From the NCBI GenBank assembly GCA_016290415.1, contig JAEETP010000012.1, forward strand, positions 1 to 36,644: DNA of 36,644 bases, read 5' to 3'. Each line of letters starts with the position of its first letter. The stretch's first letter is position 1. Source of the stretch: Bacteroidales bacterium. Its GTDB lineage: Bacteria; Bacteroidota; Bacteroidia; Bacteroidales; UBA932. A program made the translations under genes and the position numbers. Under the pieces are notes generated by a model. It saw only the letters and a program-made list of their open reading frames with translations, was not told the origin of the DNA and searched no databases. This document shows, piece after piece, positions 1 to 8,340 of this stretch.

Positions 1-93
1 CTGATCCATACGGGCCACGATTTCTTCGGGCGTCTGGGCAAGGGCGGCAAAAGAGGCCGCGAGGGTGATAAAGAGGGATATGAGGTGTTTCAT
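1..93 (-). CDS. 5' end of a secreted protein gene, possibly LolA-like (partial)
   Basis: Only the first 31 codons are inside the window; the gene runs off the left edge. The start ATG is at 93-91. The visible peptide has a short basic start, a hydrophobic stretch and an Ala-x-Ala-like site (MKHLISLFITLAASFAALAQ), so a Sec signal peptide cleaved before the Gln or shortly after it is likely. The mature start TPEEIVARMDQ resembles the N-terminus of LolA-type outer-membrane lipoprotein carrier proteins of Bacteroidota, but eleven mature residues cannot establish that. No ribosome binding site is obvious. The gene is followed on its upstream side by a hairpin cluster and a tRNA, so it is probably the first gene of its transcript. 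Confidence 0.5.
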   Translation of the reverse strand, partial: MKHLISLFITLAASFAALAQTPEEIVARMDQ

Positions 94-285
94 AGCAAGT
101 GGTGTTAAATAGTTATAATGCGGGAGGGGGCGGCCCGAATGCTTCGGGTTCTCACCCCAACCGGTTGGGGTTGTGCTCGGGCTTCGCCCTGCGCATCCCC
201 ACCCCCCTGCGGGGGGCCATCACAAGAGAAAGGAGCCTTTCACTCGGAAAAGCAAGCTTTTCCTCGTTCAAACTCCTTTCTCTTG
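94..285. repeat. Cluster of consecutive hairpins beside tRNA-Arg (non-coding)
   Basis: No gene is supported here. The stretch holds a run of perfect or near-perfect inverted repeats: 134-148 (CCCGAA, 3-base loop, TTCGGG), 155-170 (CCCCAACCGGTTGGGG, fully palindromic), 179-189 (GGGCTTCGCCC), 202-216 (six C, TGC, six G), and 219-235 pairing with 273-289 over 17 bases, with a second hairpin 246-263 nested inside. The outer right arm enters the last four bases of the tRNA gene. A 12-base piece of the tRNA 3' half (CCGGTTGGGGTT, plus-strand 290-301) recurs at 161-172. The cluster could be transcription-termination or processing structures, a palindromic repeat family, or debris of integration at the tRNA. 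Confidence 0.8.
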
Positions 286-359
286 TGATCCGGTTGGGGT
301 TCGAACCCAAGACCCACAGCTTAGAAGGCTGTTGCTCTATCCAGCTGAGCTACCGGACC
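286..359 (-). tRNA. tRNA-Arg (anticodon TCT)
   Basis: The reverse strand folds into a standard 74-nt cloverleaf: a 7-bp acceptor stem (GGTCCGG with CCGGATC, one G-U pair), a D-arm, a 5-bp anticodon stem (ACAGC/GCTGT) with loop CTTCTAA giving anticodon TCT, a T-arm with TTCGAAC, and discriminator base A. The CCA end is not encoded. The gene lies 37 bases downstream of, and on the same strand as, the phosphodiesterase lipoprotein gene, so it might be read from that transcript or from its own promoter. A 17-bp inverted repeat begins inside its last four bases. Confidence 0.95.
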
Positions 360-396
360 ATCCCTAATGGGACTGCAAATGTAAGAAAAATAGCGA

Positions 397-1617
397 TTAT
401 TTGAAAAGCCCCTTGATATCTTCTTCACAGCAGTCGTTTGGCGCGGGTTTTATGTTCAGTAACTTGCACAGAATCAGGTAGTCGTCTGCGCTGCGGAACT
501 GCCTGTCGTGCACGTAGCCCTTCTTGAAATGAGGCCCGAAACCGTAGAATACCATCTGCATATCATCTTCCATAGGGTCATAGCCGTGGGCAGAGGTGCC
601 CGGTTGGGGTTTCTTGAACTCGGGGTTGGCGTCGCACACTATTTTCCAGCCAAGGTCGGGCTGCACAATTACAGGGGCTATGCGGGAGGCGAAGGTGCCA
701 AACCGGAATTCTGCAGGCAGTTCTTCACGCAGCCAGTAGCGGTAGCGGCCGGGGGCATACGTTTCCAGGGAGTCCATCACGGCCTGCAGGCATCCCTCGC
801 GCGGCACAATGCCCAGCGGCGTCTGGTTGTCGCAACGCTCTACCAGGGGACCTATCGAATTGTAAAGGTTCAGATATCTGTCGGGCGACAGGTCGGTGTG
901 GCCGTGGTCGGCGGTAAAAATGAAATCTATCTTGTCATAAACCGGCGAAGAACGGACTTCTGAGAGGAAATAGCTCAGCACGCTGTCAATATTTTCCACC
1001 ACGTCGCGCACCTGCGGACTTTCTGCCGAGTAGTAGTGCTCCGATTTGTCGGGTTCGTCTATATACCACATTACCAGTTGCGGAATCTGCTTTACATCTT
1101 CTTTGCAGAGGGCATTCAGCACCATATCGGCCATCTCTTTCCGGGTGCGGTTGGGGTCGTAGAGGATGCTGTATGCAGGATATTTCCCGTTTACGGGGGC
1201 CTCTACCCCAATCCAGTCGAAGACGTTGCACAGAATGCCCTGCCTTGCGGCTGTGTTCCAGATGGGCTCGCCACCGTACAAATCGGCATTGGAGCGCGTG
1301 TCGTAGCGCCCGACGGCGAAGATTGTGTCCAACTCGCTGTCGTAGAAGGTGTTGTTCACTATCCCGTGGTGGTCAGGCCAAAGTCCGGTGGCCATTGAAT
1401 AGTGGTTTGGCAGTGTCATAGAGGGATACACCGGGCGGATCACAGAAAAGACGCCCACCTTGGCCACAGAGTCCAGGGTGGGGGTGTTGTACATCTGCGG
1501 CAGGTCATACCTGAAGCCGTCCATAGAGAGTATCACCACATATCGGCCTTTGCTGCCGCGGCCGCAACTCGCCAGCACTAGAATCAGCGCCAAGGCTATA
1601 ATGAATGCTTTTTTCAT
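397..1617 (-). CDS. Nucleotide pyrophosphatase/phosphodiesterase-type alkaline phosphatase superfamily lipoprotein
   Basis: This 406-residue protein has the metal and nucleophile set of the NPP branch of the alkaline phosphatase superfamily: D33 in MDGFRYD, nucleophile T68 in PSMTLPNHYSMATG, D190 and H194 in DEPDKSEH, D237-H238 in TADHGH, and H344 in TSAHGYDP. Family members hydrolyse phosphodiester or pyrophosphate bonds of nucleotides or phospholipid head groups using two zinc ions; the substrate here is unknown. A lipobox (LASC, Cys18) predicts a lipoprotein attached on the periplasmic side or surface. I chose the ATG at 1617 because an in-frame ATG 27 bases further upstream would put nine residues before the signal peptide and overlap a terminator. 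Length and catalytic residues look intact. Confidence 0.88.
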   Translation of the reverse strand: MKKAFIIALALILVLASCGRGSKGRYVVILSMDGFRYDLPQMYNTPTLDSVAKVGVFSVIRPVYPSMTLPNHYSMATGLWPDHHGIVNNTFYDSELDTIFAVGRYDTRSNADLYGGEPIWNTAARQGILCNVFDWIGVEAPVNGKYPAYSILYDPNRTRKEMADMVLNALCKEDVKQIPQLVMWYIDEPDKSEHYYSAESPQVRDVVENIDSVLSYFLSEVRSSPVYDKIDFIFTADHGHTDLSPDRYLNLYNSIGPLVERCDNQTPLGIVPREGCLQAVMDSLETYAPGRYRYWLREELPAEFRFGTFASRIAPVIVQPDLGWKIVCDANPEFKKPQPGTSAHGYDPMEDDMQMVFYGFGPHFKKGYVHDRQFRSADDYLILCKLLNIKPAPNDCCEEDIKGLFK

Positions 1618-1624
1618 ATTCTTG

Positions 1625-1659
1625 AAATAACAAAACAGGCCCAAGATTCTCGGGCCTGT
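1625..1659 (-). terminator. Rho-independent terminator after the 89-aa gene
   Basis: On the minus strand, ACAGGCCC and GGGCCTGT form an 8-bp stem (1659-1652 with 1642-1635) around a 9-base loop, followed by a T-rich tail TTTTGTTATT. It lies 26 bases past the stop of the 89-aa gene and only 17 bases before the ATG of the phosphodiesterase gene, so the latter depends on read-through, or on a promoter overlapping the terminator. Confidence 0.8.
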
Positions 1660-1684
1660 ATGTCTATTGACGAAACTGTCTGTG

Positions 1685-1954
1685 TTATTTTGTGATTTCG
1701 CTGAGCTTCTGGTAGAGTGCGTCGTAGCCCTCGTAGAAGTCTTTGCTCAGATCCCTGAAGTATGCCTTCACGTTCTCTGCAGGATACATATTGATCTTGT
1801 CCAGGGTGGTGTCGGTGAGCACGAGGGCGTCATTTACCAGCTCCTGCACCTTATCATCTTTCTTGCCAGCGCTGTAGTCGCTGAAAGTGAGGCAGTCAGA
1901 GAGAAACTCGTTGGTTACGAACAGTACGTCTTTCTTGATAGTTCTGAGGTTCAT
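1685..1954 (-). CDS. Conserved-looking small protein of unknown function (89 aa)
   Basis: A small acidic, probably soluble and mostly helical protein that starts MNLRTIKKDVLFVTNEFLSD. There is no signal peptide, membrane segment or cysteine cluster, and I do not recognise a named family. It is supported as a real gene by its own promoter-like box (TACCTTTG on the minus strand at 1987-1980), a short leader and an intrinsic terminator just after its stop. It is flanked by an NlpC/P60 lipoprotein gene upstream and a phosphodiesterase lipoprotein gene downstream, both on the same strand, but the terminator suggests it is a single-gene transcript. A role cannot be inferred from the sequence. Confidence 0.75.
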   Translation of the reverse strand: MNLRTIKKDVLFVTNEFLSDCLTFSDYSAGKKDDKVQELVNDALVLTDTTLDKINMYPAENVKAYFRDLSKDFYEGYDALYQKLSEITK

Positions 1955-1979
1955 TTCGTATGTTTTTTTGTTTGATGCA

Positions 1980-1987
1980 CAAAGGTA
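1980..1987 (-). promoter_or_regulatory. Bacteroidota-type -7 box upstream of the 89-aa gene
   Basis: The minus strand reads TACCTTTG, a full match to the TAnnTTTG -7 element of the primary sigma factor of Bacteroidota, 25 bases before the ATG at 1954. A clear TTTG -33 element at 19-21 bases upstream is not seen. Confidence 0.5.
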
Positions 1988-1995
1988 GCAAAAAA

Positions 1996-3015
1996 TTAGA
2001 AATACCAGCCGTTGTTGATAATACGCCAGACACCGTTCTCGCTGCCCAGTATGCGGCGGGCCGAGACGATGTTGCTGCAGCCGCTGAAATAATCAGGCTG
2101 ATCTGTAAGCAGCGAATTGACGTGCACCAGGCCGCCGGCGCTGTGTATGAACTGATATCCGCCGATATATATGGCGACGTGGTAGACCCCGATGCTGCCG
2201 TTGTCCCTCTTGCGGCCAAAGAAAAGAAGGTCGCCGGGCTGCAGAAGATCCCAGCCGCCGCTGATATCCACCGCCTCTCCGCACTTCTCCTGCTGGGAGG
2301 CGTTGCGCGGCAGAAGGATGCCGCAGTCCATATAGGTGCGTTGCGAGAAACCGCTGCAGTCCAGGCCCTTGACAGAGGAGCCGGCCCACAGATACGGGAC
2401 GCCCATATAGCGCTTGGCATCGGAAACTATATCGTTGCCGTCGGGGTTCTGACTTGCAAAATACTTCCTGCAGTCGGCCACGTCCCGCTTTGCCACATAA
2501 GCCTCGCGGCCGTCGGGCAGGCGGCAGCGGTAATATGCGCCGGAGGCCCCGGTGCAGGCCACAATGCAGCCGCGTACGGCATCGCTCACCAGGGCGGCAC
2601 CCTTTCGCGGAGCTGCCAGCAGCGGGGTGTAGTGCGCCGTGACTATCATGCGGGGAGAGGCTTTCCACGCCATTGCTCCGTCATAGTCGGTAAAGAAAAG
2701 GCTGCCGTCGGTGACCCAGGCTATATATCCCTCGGGAGATGAAATCATAGACCATCCCCCCTTGCGTTCTATAATCCAGCATATCGCTCCCATAAGCATC
2801 TGGGTGCCCATCTCTGCCTCGTAGGCGGGCTGTTCGCGCACATTCATCACACTGATGCGGCAAATGCCGTAGTCTTTGCGGGTCTTGTCGTCGTCCAGAG
2901 TTTTGGGCATCGGCAGCGTGCGGGCCATATCCTGTGCCGTGACTGCATATTTTTGCGAGCAGCCGGCAAGAACCAGCGCCACCGCAGCGATAAAAAGGAA
3001 TTTGTGGAATGTCAT
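1996..3015 (-). CDS. NlpC/P60 family cell-wall endopeptidase lipoprotein
   Basis: This 339-residue lipoprotein (lipobox LAGC, Cys19) has SH3-like regions (about 48-175), including VMNVREQPAYEAEMG, followed by a C-terminal NlpC/P60 domain (about 195-320). The catalytic set is visible: Cys220 in GLDCSGF, His279 in YHVAIYIG and His291 in FIHSAG. Characterised relatives cut gamma-D-glutamyl-diamino acid links in peptidoglycan stem peptides, acting in recycling or remodelling in the periplasm. The SH3-then-NlpC order matches Bacteroidota recycling enzymes of the gamma-D-glutamyl-L-diamino acid endopeptidase type; exact specificity is inference. It is transcribed divergently from the glycosidase-like gene at 3071, with 55 bases between the starts. 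Confidence 0.9.
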   Translation of the reverse strand: MTFHKFLFIAAVALVLAGCSQKYAVTAQDMARTLPMPKTLDDDKTRKDYGICRISVMNVREQPAYEAEMGTQMLMGAICWIIERKGGWSMISSPEGYIAWVTDGSLFFTDYDGAMAWKASPRMIVTAHYTPLLAAPRKGAALVSDAVRGCIVACTGASGAYYRCRLPDGREAYVAKRDVADCRKYFASQNPDGNDIVSDAKRYMGVPYLWAGSSVKGLDCSGFSQRTYMDCGILLPRNASQQEKCGEAVDISGGWDLLQPGDLLFFGRKRDNGSIGVYHVAIYIGGYQFIHSAGGLVHVNSLLTDQPDYFSGCSNIVSARRILGSENGVWRIINNGWYF

Positions 3016-3041
3016 AATCGCAAATTTCCGCTAATTTAAGC

Positions 3042-3049
3042 TAAATTTG
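3042..3049 (+). promoter_or_regulatory. Bacteroidota-type -7 box in the divergent intergenic region
   Basis: TAAATTTG matches TAnnTTTG and lies 21 bases before the ATG at 3071. It forms one arm of an imperfect inverted repeat (AAATTT arms around 3021 and 3043) in the 55-base gap between divergent genes. No convincing -33 TTTG is at the expected spacing. Confidence 0.5.
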
Positions 3050-3070
3050 TGAGACAAAAACCTGAACAAT

Positions 3071-5068
3071 ATGAAAAGACTGACGCTTGCCGCGGCGCTT
3101 ATGCTTCTTTGCCTGACTGCCGCTGCAGAAACAAGATGGACGATAGACAGCACCACCAATACCATAGTGATGGATGCCGCCGCCAACGCCCCGCACAAAG
3201 ACCATATAGAGATGAGCGGCCTGAAGGCGGCCATAGTATACTATTGGAGCATCGATGAAGAAGGCCGGTATGGCTGTGAATATCACCATATCTTCCCCTT
3301 GCTGAGGACGATTCCCAACAATACGCACGGCTTTTTTCCGTACAATCACACCACCAATGTGGCCGGGATGATAAAGGCCGACGGCAAGGTGCCCGATTTC
3401 AAGGCGGTAAAAGTAGAGCTGGACGGCACCCTCAGGGTGACTGAGGCGGCACAGGGTCTGGAACTGAGCAGAGTGAACTTTCCCAGCACCACGGAGCAGG
3501 CCGTTTATGAGTTGTTTTATGTGAAAAACGTCTCTGACAAGCCTGTGAAACTGGATGTTCCCGACTATAAGTACACCTGGGAGAGCGACCCGGCCCGCGG
3601 CGTCAAGGGGAGCTATGTGATGGATTTCGAGTTGGTCTTCGGCGGAGAGACCATACTGGAGCCGGGCGACACCCGCTTCTTTTTCCTGGTGATGCAGGCC
3701 TACGAAAAGAACGAGGCAGAGAAGAAACGGATTAATCCCGACACCATCGATTTCCCTGCCGAGTACGCCGCCCGTTTGGATCTGTTCAAACAGCTGAGCG
3801 ACAATCTGATACTTGATACACCAGACGAGGTTATAAACACCGAATTCCGCTATGCCAAACTGCGCGCCAGCGAGAGTATCATCGCCACCAAAGGCGGCCT
3901 GATGCACGCCCCTGGCGGCGAGGCCTATTATGCCGCACTCTGGTGCAACGACCAGTGCGAATACGTGAACCCGTTTTTCCCGTTTACCGGCTACGAAACC
4001 GGCGTGAAATCGGCCTACGACTGCTACAAGCAGTATTCCCGTTTTATGAACGATGCTTACGAGCCAATCCCCAGTTCCATAATTGCCGAAGGCGACGATA
4101 TCTGGAACGGAGCTGGCGACCGCGGCGATGCCGCAATGACTGCCTACGGCGCCAGCCGCTACTGTCTGGAGTGTGCCGACCGGCAGGTTGCCGTGGACCT
4201 CTGGCCGCTGATAGAATGGTGCCTGGAATATTGCCGCCGGAACCTGAATGACCAGGGGGTGGTGCTCTCTGACCACGACGAACTGGAGGGCCGTTTCGAA
4301 GATGGCGACGCCAACCTTTGCACCTCCACGCTTTACTACGACGCCCTGATAAGTGCCTCTTACCTGGCCAAAGAGTTGGGTCTTGGACGCAAGGTCTCAA
4401 AATCGTACACCAGGCAGGCAAAGCAGCTGCGCAAGGCCATCAAAAACTACTTTGAGGCAAATGTAAACGGCTATGACACATATCGTTACTACGAAGGAAA
4501 CGATATCCTCCGCTCTTGGATATGTATGCCGCTGGTGGTGGGCATCTTTGACCGTGCCGACGCCACTATGGAGGCGCTGTTCGAAAGCCCTCTCTATACC
4601 GGCGAAGGCCTGCTGACCCAATTGGGAGAGGAAACATACTGGGACCGTTCTACACTCTACGCCTTCCGCGGCGCCTACTTTGCCGGCAAGGGCGATTACA
4701 TCACCCCCAAGGTGAGTGCCTACAGCCACCGCCGATTGCTGGAAGATCACGTTCCGTATCCTATAGAAGCCTGGCCAGAAGGCCGCCAGCGCCATCTTTC
4801 GGCCGAGAGCGGGCTTTACTGCCGCATCTTCACGGAGGGTATGTTCGGCATCCGGCCCACCGTCTTCAGAAGTTTCACAATGAAGCCATCTTTCCCGGAG
4901 GAGTGGGAGGGCATCACGCTCCGCAAGGTCCGCGCCTTTGGCGGCGACTTTGACATCAGATGCGAACGGAAAGGGAAAAAGATTGTCACCACCGTCACAG
5001 ACAATGCCACCGGCCGTGCAAAGACCTACAAGGCGCGCCCGGGCAAAGCCTTCAAAGTAAAACTCTGA
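3071..5068 (+). CDS. Secreted (alpha/alpha)6-barrel glycoside hydrolase-like protein
   Basis: 665 residues with a clear Sec signal peptide (cleavage likely after Ala19). The N-terminal third (about 20-230) looks like a beta-sandwich; the rest has the helix-rich pattern of six-hairpin glycosidases, with acidic and aromatic clusters such as WCNDQCEYVNPFFP (about 295), IIAEGDDIWNGAGDRGD (about 340), SDHDELEGRFEDGD (about 395) and EAWPEGRQRHLSAESG (about 560). Candidate catalytic acids lie in these segments, but I cannot assign the general acid and base or a CAZy family. It is probably a periplasmic glycan-processing enzyme; substrate unknown. Its stop codon shares one base with the start of the radical SAM gene (TGATG), so the two are translationally coupled. 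No SusC/SusD genes are nearby. Confidence 0.65.
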   Translation: MKRLTLAAALMLLCLTAAAETRWTIDSTTNTIVMDAAANAPHKDHIEMSGLKAAIVYYWSIDEEGRYGCEYHHIFPLLRTIPNNTHGFFPYNHTTNVAGMIKADGKVPDFKAVKVELDGTLRVTEAAQGLELSRVNFPSTTEQAVYELFYVKNVSDKPVKLDVPDYKYTWESDPARGVKGSYVMDFELVFGGETILEPGDTRFFFLVMQAYEKNEAEKKRINPDTIDFPAEYAARLDLFKQLSDNLILDTPDEVINTEFRYAKLRASESIIATKGGLMHAPGGEAYYAALWCNDQCEYVNPFFPFTGYETGVKSAYDCYKQYSRFMNDAYEPIPSSIIAEGDDIWNGAGDRGDAAMTAYGASRYCLECADRQVAVDLWPLIEWCLEYCRRNLNDQGVVLSDHDELEGRFEDGDANLCTSTLYYDALISASYLAKELGLGRKVSKSYTRQAKQLRKAIKNYFEANVNGYDTYRYYEGNDILRSWICMPLVVGIFDRADATMEALFESPLYTGEGLLTQLGEETYWDRSTLYAFRGAYFAGKGDYITPKVSAYSHRRLLEDHVPYPIEAWPEGRQRHLSAESGLYCRIFTEGMFGIRPTVFRSFTMKPSFPEEWEGITLRKVRAFGGDFDIRCERKGKKIVTTVTDNATGRAKTYKARPGKAFKVKL

Positions 5069-5997
5069 TGCGCCGCTATTATTCTCAGGCAGACTATATC
5101 AAAGAGAAATACGGCGTCCGGCTGCAGAAACTGGTGGTGGACGCCGGCTTTACCTGTCCCAACCGAGACGGCAGCAAAGGGCGCGGCGGCTGCACATTCT
5201 GCGACAACAACGCCTTTCATCCGAACTACAGTACTCCCGACAAAAGCATATCTCAGCAGCTGCAGGAGGGGATAGAGTTCCACCGCGGCCGCTACAGCCG
5301 AGCCGGAGGCTATCTGGCTTATTTTCAGCCATATTCCAATACTTATGCCCCGCTGGAAAAACTCCGTGAGCTCTATGAAGAGGCCCTGGATTACCCCGAG
5401 GTAAAGGGCATTGTGATAGGCACCCGTCCCGATTGCATAGATGCCGCCAAACTGGACTATCTCGCCGACCTGGCAAAGAGCCACATTGTGATGGTGGAAT
5501 ATGGCATCGAGAGTTGCTACGATGCCACGTTGGAGCATATCAACCGCGGCCACAGCTGGGACGATGCCGTCCGGGCAGTGAAAATGACCTCCGAGCGAGG
5601 CCTTCACACCGGCGCCCACTTTATCCTGGGCCTGCCGCTGGAAACGCGGGAAATGATGCTTGCCGCCGCCGGCAAAATCAACTCCCTTGAAATAGACTGC
5701 ATTAAGTTTCATCAGCTCCAGATAATAAAAGGCACGAAAATGGAAGTAGAGTATGCTTCGCATCCCGAGCGGTTCGTGAATTTTACCCTGGATGGATATA
5801 TCGACTTTTTTGTCGACATCCTGGAGCGTCTCAGGCCCGATCTGGCCATTGAGCGCTTCGCGGGGGAGGTTCCGCCCCGGTTTGTGAATTCCACTCCGTG
5901 GGGACTGGTGCGCAACGTAGAGCTGCTTAGAATGTTGGAGAGCAGGCTCCAGGAGAGAGAAACTTTTCAGGGTAGGCTGTATAACAGAGAAAATTAG
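5068..5997 (+). CDS. Radical SAM protein, TIGR01212 (YtqA/YhcC) family
   Basis: 309 residues from the ATG that overlaps the preceding TGA; a longer in-frame extension inside the upstream gene gives non-conserved sequence and was discarded. The cluster-binding motif has the spacing of this family: Cys30, Cys42 and Cys45 in FTCPNRDGSKGRGGCTFCDN. The following YFQPYSNTYAP and GTRPDCI segments and the EYGIESCYDATLEHINRGHS region are also typical of the family. These enzymes bind a [4Fe-4S] cluster and S-adenosylmethionine in the cytoplasm; the physiological reaction of the family is not firmly settled. The coupling to a secreted glycosidase-like gene is positional and gives no functional clue. 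Length is normal. Confidence 0.9.
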   Translation: MRRYYSQADYIKEKYGVRLQKLVVDAGFTCPNRDGSKGRGGCTFCDNNAFHPNYSTPDKSISQQLQEGIEFHRGRYSRAGGYLAYFQPYSNTYAPLEKLRELYEEALDYPEVKGIVIGTRPDCIDAAKLDYLADLAKSHIVMVEYGIESCYDATLEHINRGHSWDDAVRAVKMTSERGLHTGAHFILGLPLETREMMLAAAGKINSLEIDCIKFHQLQIIKGTKMEVEYASHPERFVNFTLDGYIDFFVDILERLRPDLAIERFAGEVPPRFVNSTPWGLVRNVELLRMLESRLQERETFQGRLYNREN

Positions 5998-6005
5998 TAA
6001 CTTTG
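5998..6005 (+). promoter_or_regulatory. Bacteroidota-type -7 box upstream of guaB
   Basis: TAACTTTG, a full TAnnTTTG match, starts immediately after the TAG of the radical SAM gene and lies 23 bases before the guaB ATG at 6029. The -33 region is not recognisable. It marks the start of the guaB transcript. Confidence 0.6.
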
Positions 6006-6028
6006 CACAATTTATATCGACTTTCACT

Positions 6029-7498
6029 ATGAATAATTTCTCCGACAAAATTGTGATGGAAGGCCTGACCTTCGACGATGTTCTGCTGATACCGGCACGA
6101 AGCGAGATAATTCCCCGCGACGTGAACGTGTCCTCTATGTTTACCCGAGAAATCCCCCTCAGCGTTCCGATTGTATCGGCGGCGATGGACACCGTCACAG
6201 AATACGAGATGGCCATCGCAATGGCGCGCAGCGGCGGTATCGGTGTGATTCACAAAAATATGCCCATCGATATCCAGGCCGACCAGGTGCGCAAGGTAAA
6301 GCGTGCGGAGAACGGTATGATTTATGACCCTGTGACCATCAAGGGAGACCAGACCGTGGGCGACGCCCTCAAACTGATGAAGGTGAACCACATTGGCGGT
6401 ATCCCCGTGGTGGACAATGCAGGTTATCTGGTGGGCATCGTCACTAACCGTGACCTCCGTTTCCAGCACGATCCCGGCCGTCCCATCAGCGAGGTTATGA
6501 CGCGCGAGAATCTGGTCACCTGCGCTCCCGACACCGACCTGCCGGCAGCCACTGAGATCATTATGCGCTCGAAAGTCGAGAAACTCCCCGTAGTGGACAA
6601 GGACGGCAAGCTGGTGGGCCTTATCACCTACAAGGATATCACCAAAATCAAGAATAACCCCGAGGCCAGCAAGGACTCCAAGGGCCGCCTGCTGGTGGCA
6701 GCCGCCGTCGGCATCAACTCCCACAGCCTTGACAGCGTAGAGCAGCTGATTTCTGTGGGCACCGACGCAGTGGTGCTGGATACCGCCCACGGCCATTCGG
6801 TGTTTGTGCTTGAAATCATCAAGAAGATACGTGCGGCATTCCCCAAGATTCAGATAGTGGCCGGCAACATTGCCACCGCAGAGGCTGCCATCGCACTTAA
6901 AGAGTGCGGCGTGGACGCAGTCAAGGTGGGCATCGGCCCCGGCAGTATCTGCACCACCCGCATCATTGCCGGCATAGGTGTGCCCCAGCTCACCGCCGTG
7001 CTAAGCGTGGCAGACGCCCTCAAGGGCAGCGGCATTCCCGTAATTGCCGACGGCGGTATCCGCTATTCGGGCGATATCACCAAGGCCCTTGCCGCCGGTG
7101 CAAGCTCCATTATGGCGGGTTCGCTGTTTGCCGGTGTAGAAGAGGCTCCCGGCGAGGCCATCATCCTCAACGGCCGCAAATTCAAGTCCTACCGCGGTAT
7201 GGGTTCGCTGGAAGCTATGCAGAAAGGCTCCAAAGACCGCTATTTCCAGGATATGGAAGAGGACATCAAGAAACTTGTACCGGAAGGCATCGTGGCCCAG
7301 GTTCCCTACAAGGGCACCCTGGCAGAGGTTATCTATCAGCTGGTAGGCGGCCTCAAGGCCGGTATGGGCTATTGCGGCGCCCGCAACCTGGAGGCCCTTC
7401 ACCAGGCCAAGTTTGTCAAGATCACCGCATCGGGTATGGCAGAGAGCCATCCTCACGATGTAAGTATCACCCGCGAAGCTCCCAACTACTCCAGATAG
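6029..7498 (+). CDS. guaB: IMP dehydrogenase
   Basis: 489 residues, the normal length. The enzyme oxidises IMP to XMP with NAD+, the committed step of GMP synthesis in the cytoplasm. The catalytic barrel is interrupted by two CBS domains (about 95-150 and 155-210). The active-site loop [13 protein letters not shown] carries catalytic Cys308, followed by the IMP-binding [11 protein letters not shown] segment and the flap region with YRGMGS. Both termini fit the family. The stop codon TAG overlaps the GTG start of the next gene by one base, linking guaB to the periplasmic chaperone genes that follow, an arrangement I associate with Bacteroidales. Confidence 0.98.
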   Translation: MNNFSDKIVMEGLTFDDVLLIPARSEIIPRDVNVSSMFTREIPLSVPIVSAAMDTVTEYEMAIAMARSGGIGVIHKNMPIDIQADQVRKVKRAENGMIYDPVTIKGDQTVGDALKLMKVNHIGGIPVVDNAGYLVGIVTNRDLRFQHDPGRPISEVMTRENLVTCAPDTDLPAATEIIMRSKVEKLPVVDKDGKLVGLITYKDITKIKNNPEASKDSKGRLLVAAAVGINSHSLDSVEQLISVGTDAVVLDTAHGHSVFVLEIIKKIRAAFPKIQIVAGNIATAEAAIALKECGVDAVKVGIGPGSICTTRIIAGIGVPQLTAVLSVADALKGSGIPVIADGGIRYSGDITKALAAGASSIMAGSLFAGVEEAPGEAIILNGRKFKSYRGMGSLEAMQKGSKDRYFQDMEEDIKKLVPEGIVAQVPYKGTLAEVIYQLVGGLKAGMGYCGARNLEALHQAKFVKITASGMAESHPHDVSITREAPNYSR

Positions 7499-8340
7499 TG
7501 AAAAGGCTGCTCATAGTTTTGCTTGTCGCTCTGGCGGCTGTCGGTTGCAAGGATTTCGAAGGCGACCGGGTGGCCAAAGTGGGCAACCACGTCCTGTATA
7601 TGAGGGATATCCGCGGGTTGCTGCCCGCCGGAGTCACTCCAGAGGACAGTGCGGCTATGGTGCAGCAGTACATCAATACTTGGGCTCTTGCCCATCTGAA
7701 GGTGCTCAAGGCGCAGGAAGTCCTCTCCCCGGAGGCCAAGGATGTCACGGCCGAGGTAGAGGACTACCGCAACAATCTGCTCAAATACCGTCTGGAACGC
7801 CAGGTGACTGAGTCGGAGCTGGACACCACCGTGACCGACGAGGAGATGCGGCAGTACTACGAAGAGCACAGCCAGAACTACAAGTTCCCCTATATAATTG
7901 CCAAGGCGCGCATCATAACCCTGTCCCAGACCTCTCCCAACTACGACACGGTCAAGAAAAACTACGCTGCAAAGCCAGAAGAGGGCGAGCAGCCGGGTGA
8001 CCTGTTTGCCTCTTATGCAGAGAGGGTAGAGGATTTCGGAGGCAACTGGGTGCCGATGCCCACCATTGCCAAGGCGGTGCCCGGGCTGGACGCAGAGAGC
8101 TGCGAAACCATTTTCCGTGGCGGGGACACCTACATCAAGGTGGGAGACGGCAAAGATTATTTCATTCTGCTTCTGGACAAGGTCCCCGTGGGCCGGCTGG
8201 CACCTTACGAATATTGCCGGCAGACCATCAAGGACGCCATTTTGATTGCCCGCAAGCAGGATATTCTCACAAAATTGGAACAAGACTTGTTACAAGAGGG
8301 TATCGAGTCTGAAAAACTAAAGATATACGATGTTGAATAG
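7498..8340 (+). CDS. SurA/PpiC-like periplasmic folding lipoprotein (GTG start)
   Basis: 280 residues starting at GTG 7498, whose G is the last base of the guaB stop. Starting here gives a lipoprotein signal (MKRLLIVLLVALAAVGC with the Cys at residue 17); the next in-frame ATG would remove it, so GTG is the supported start. The sequence after the Cys (RVAKVGNHVLYMRDIRGLLP) resembles the N-terminal chaperone module of SurA-like proteins, followed by a long helical part. The parvulin landmarks are poorly kept, so it may act as a chaperone rather than as a prolyl isomerase. It overlaps the following SurA-like gene by 11 bases and probably acts with it on outer-membrane proteins. Confidence 0.75.
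   Translation: MKRLLIVLLVALAAVGCKDFEGDRVAKVGNHVLYMRDIRGLLPAGVTPEDSAAMVQQYINTWALAHLKVLKAQEVLSPEAKDVTAEVEDYRNNLLKYRLERQVTESELDTTVTDEEMRQYYEEHSQNYKFPYIIAKARIITLSQTSPNYDTVKKNYAAKPEEGEQPGDLFASYAERVEDFGGNWVPMPTIAKAVPGLDAESCETIFRGGDTYIKVGDGKDYFILLLDKVPVGRLAPYEYCRQTIKDAILIARKQDILTKLEQDLLQEGIESEKLKIYDVE

Noticed and set aside
99-404. Open frame of 101 codons on the plus strand
   Set aside because: It runs through the hairpin cluster and antisense to tRNA-Arg; the open frame is a by-product of GC-rich palindromes.
3041-4276. Minus-strand frame of 411 codons opposite the glycosidase-like gene
   Set aside because: Same kind of codon-bias shadow; no signal, motif or promoter.
6904-7497. Upstream extension of the periplasmic chaperone lipoprotein inside guaB
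   Set aside because: The extension is out-of-frame guaB sequence rich in Arg/His/Gly; the GTG at 7498 gives a proper lipoprotein signal.
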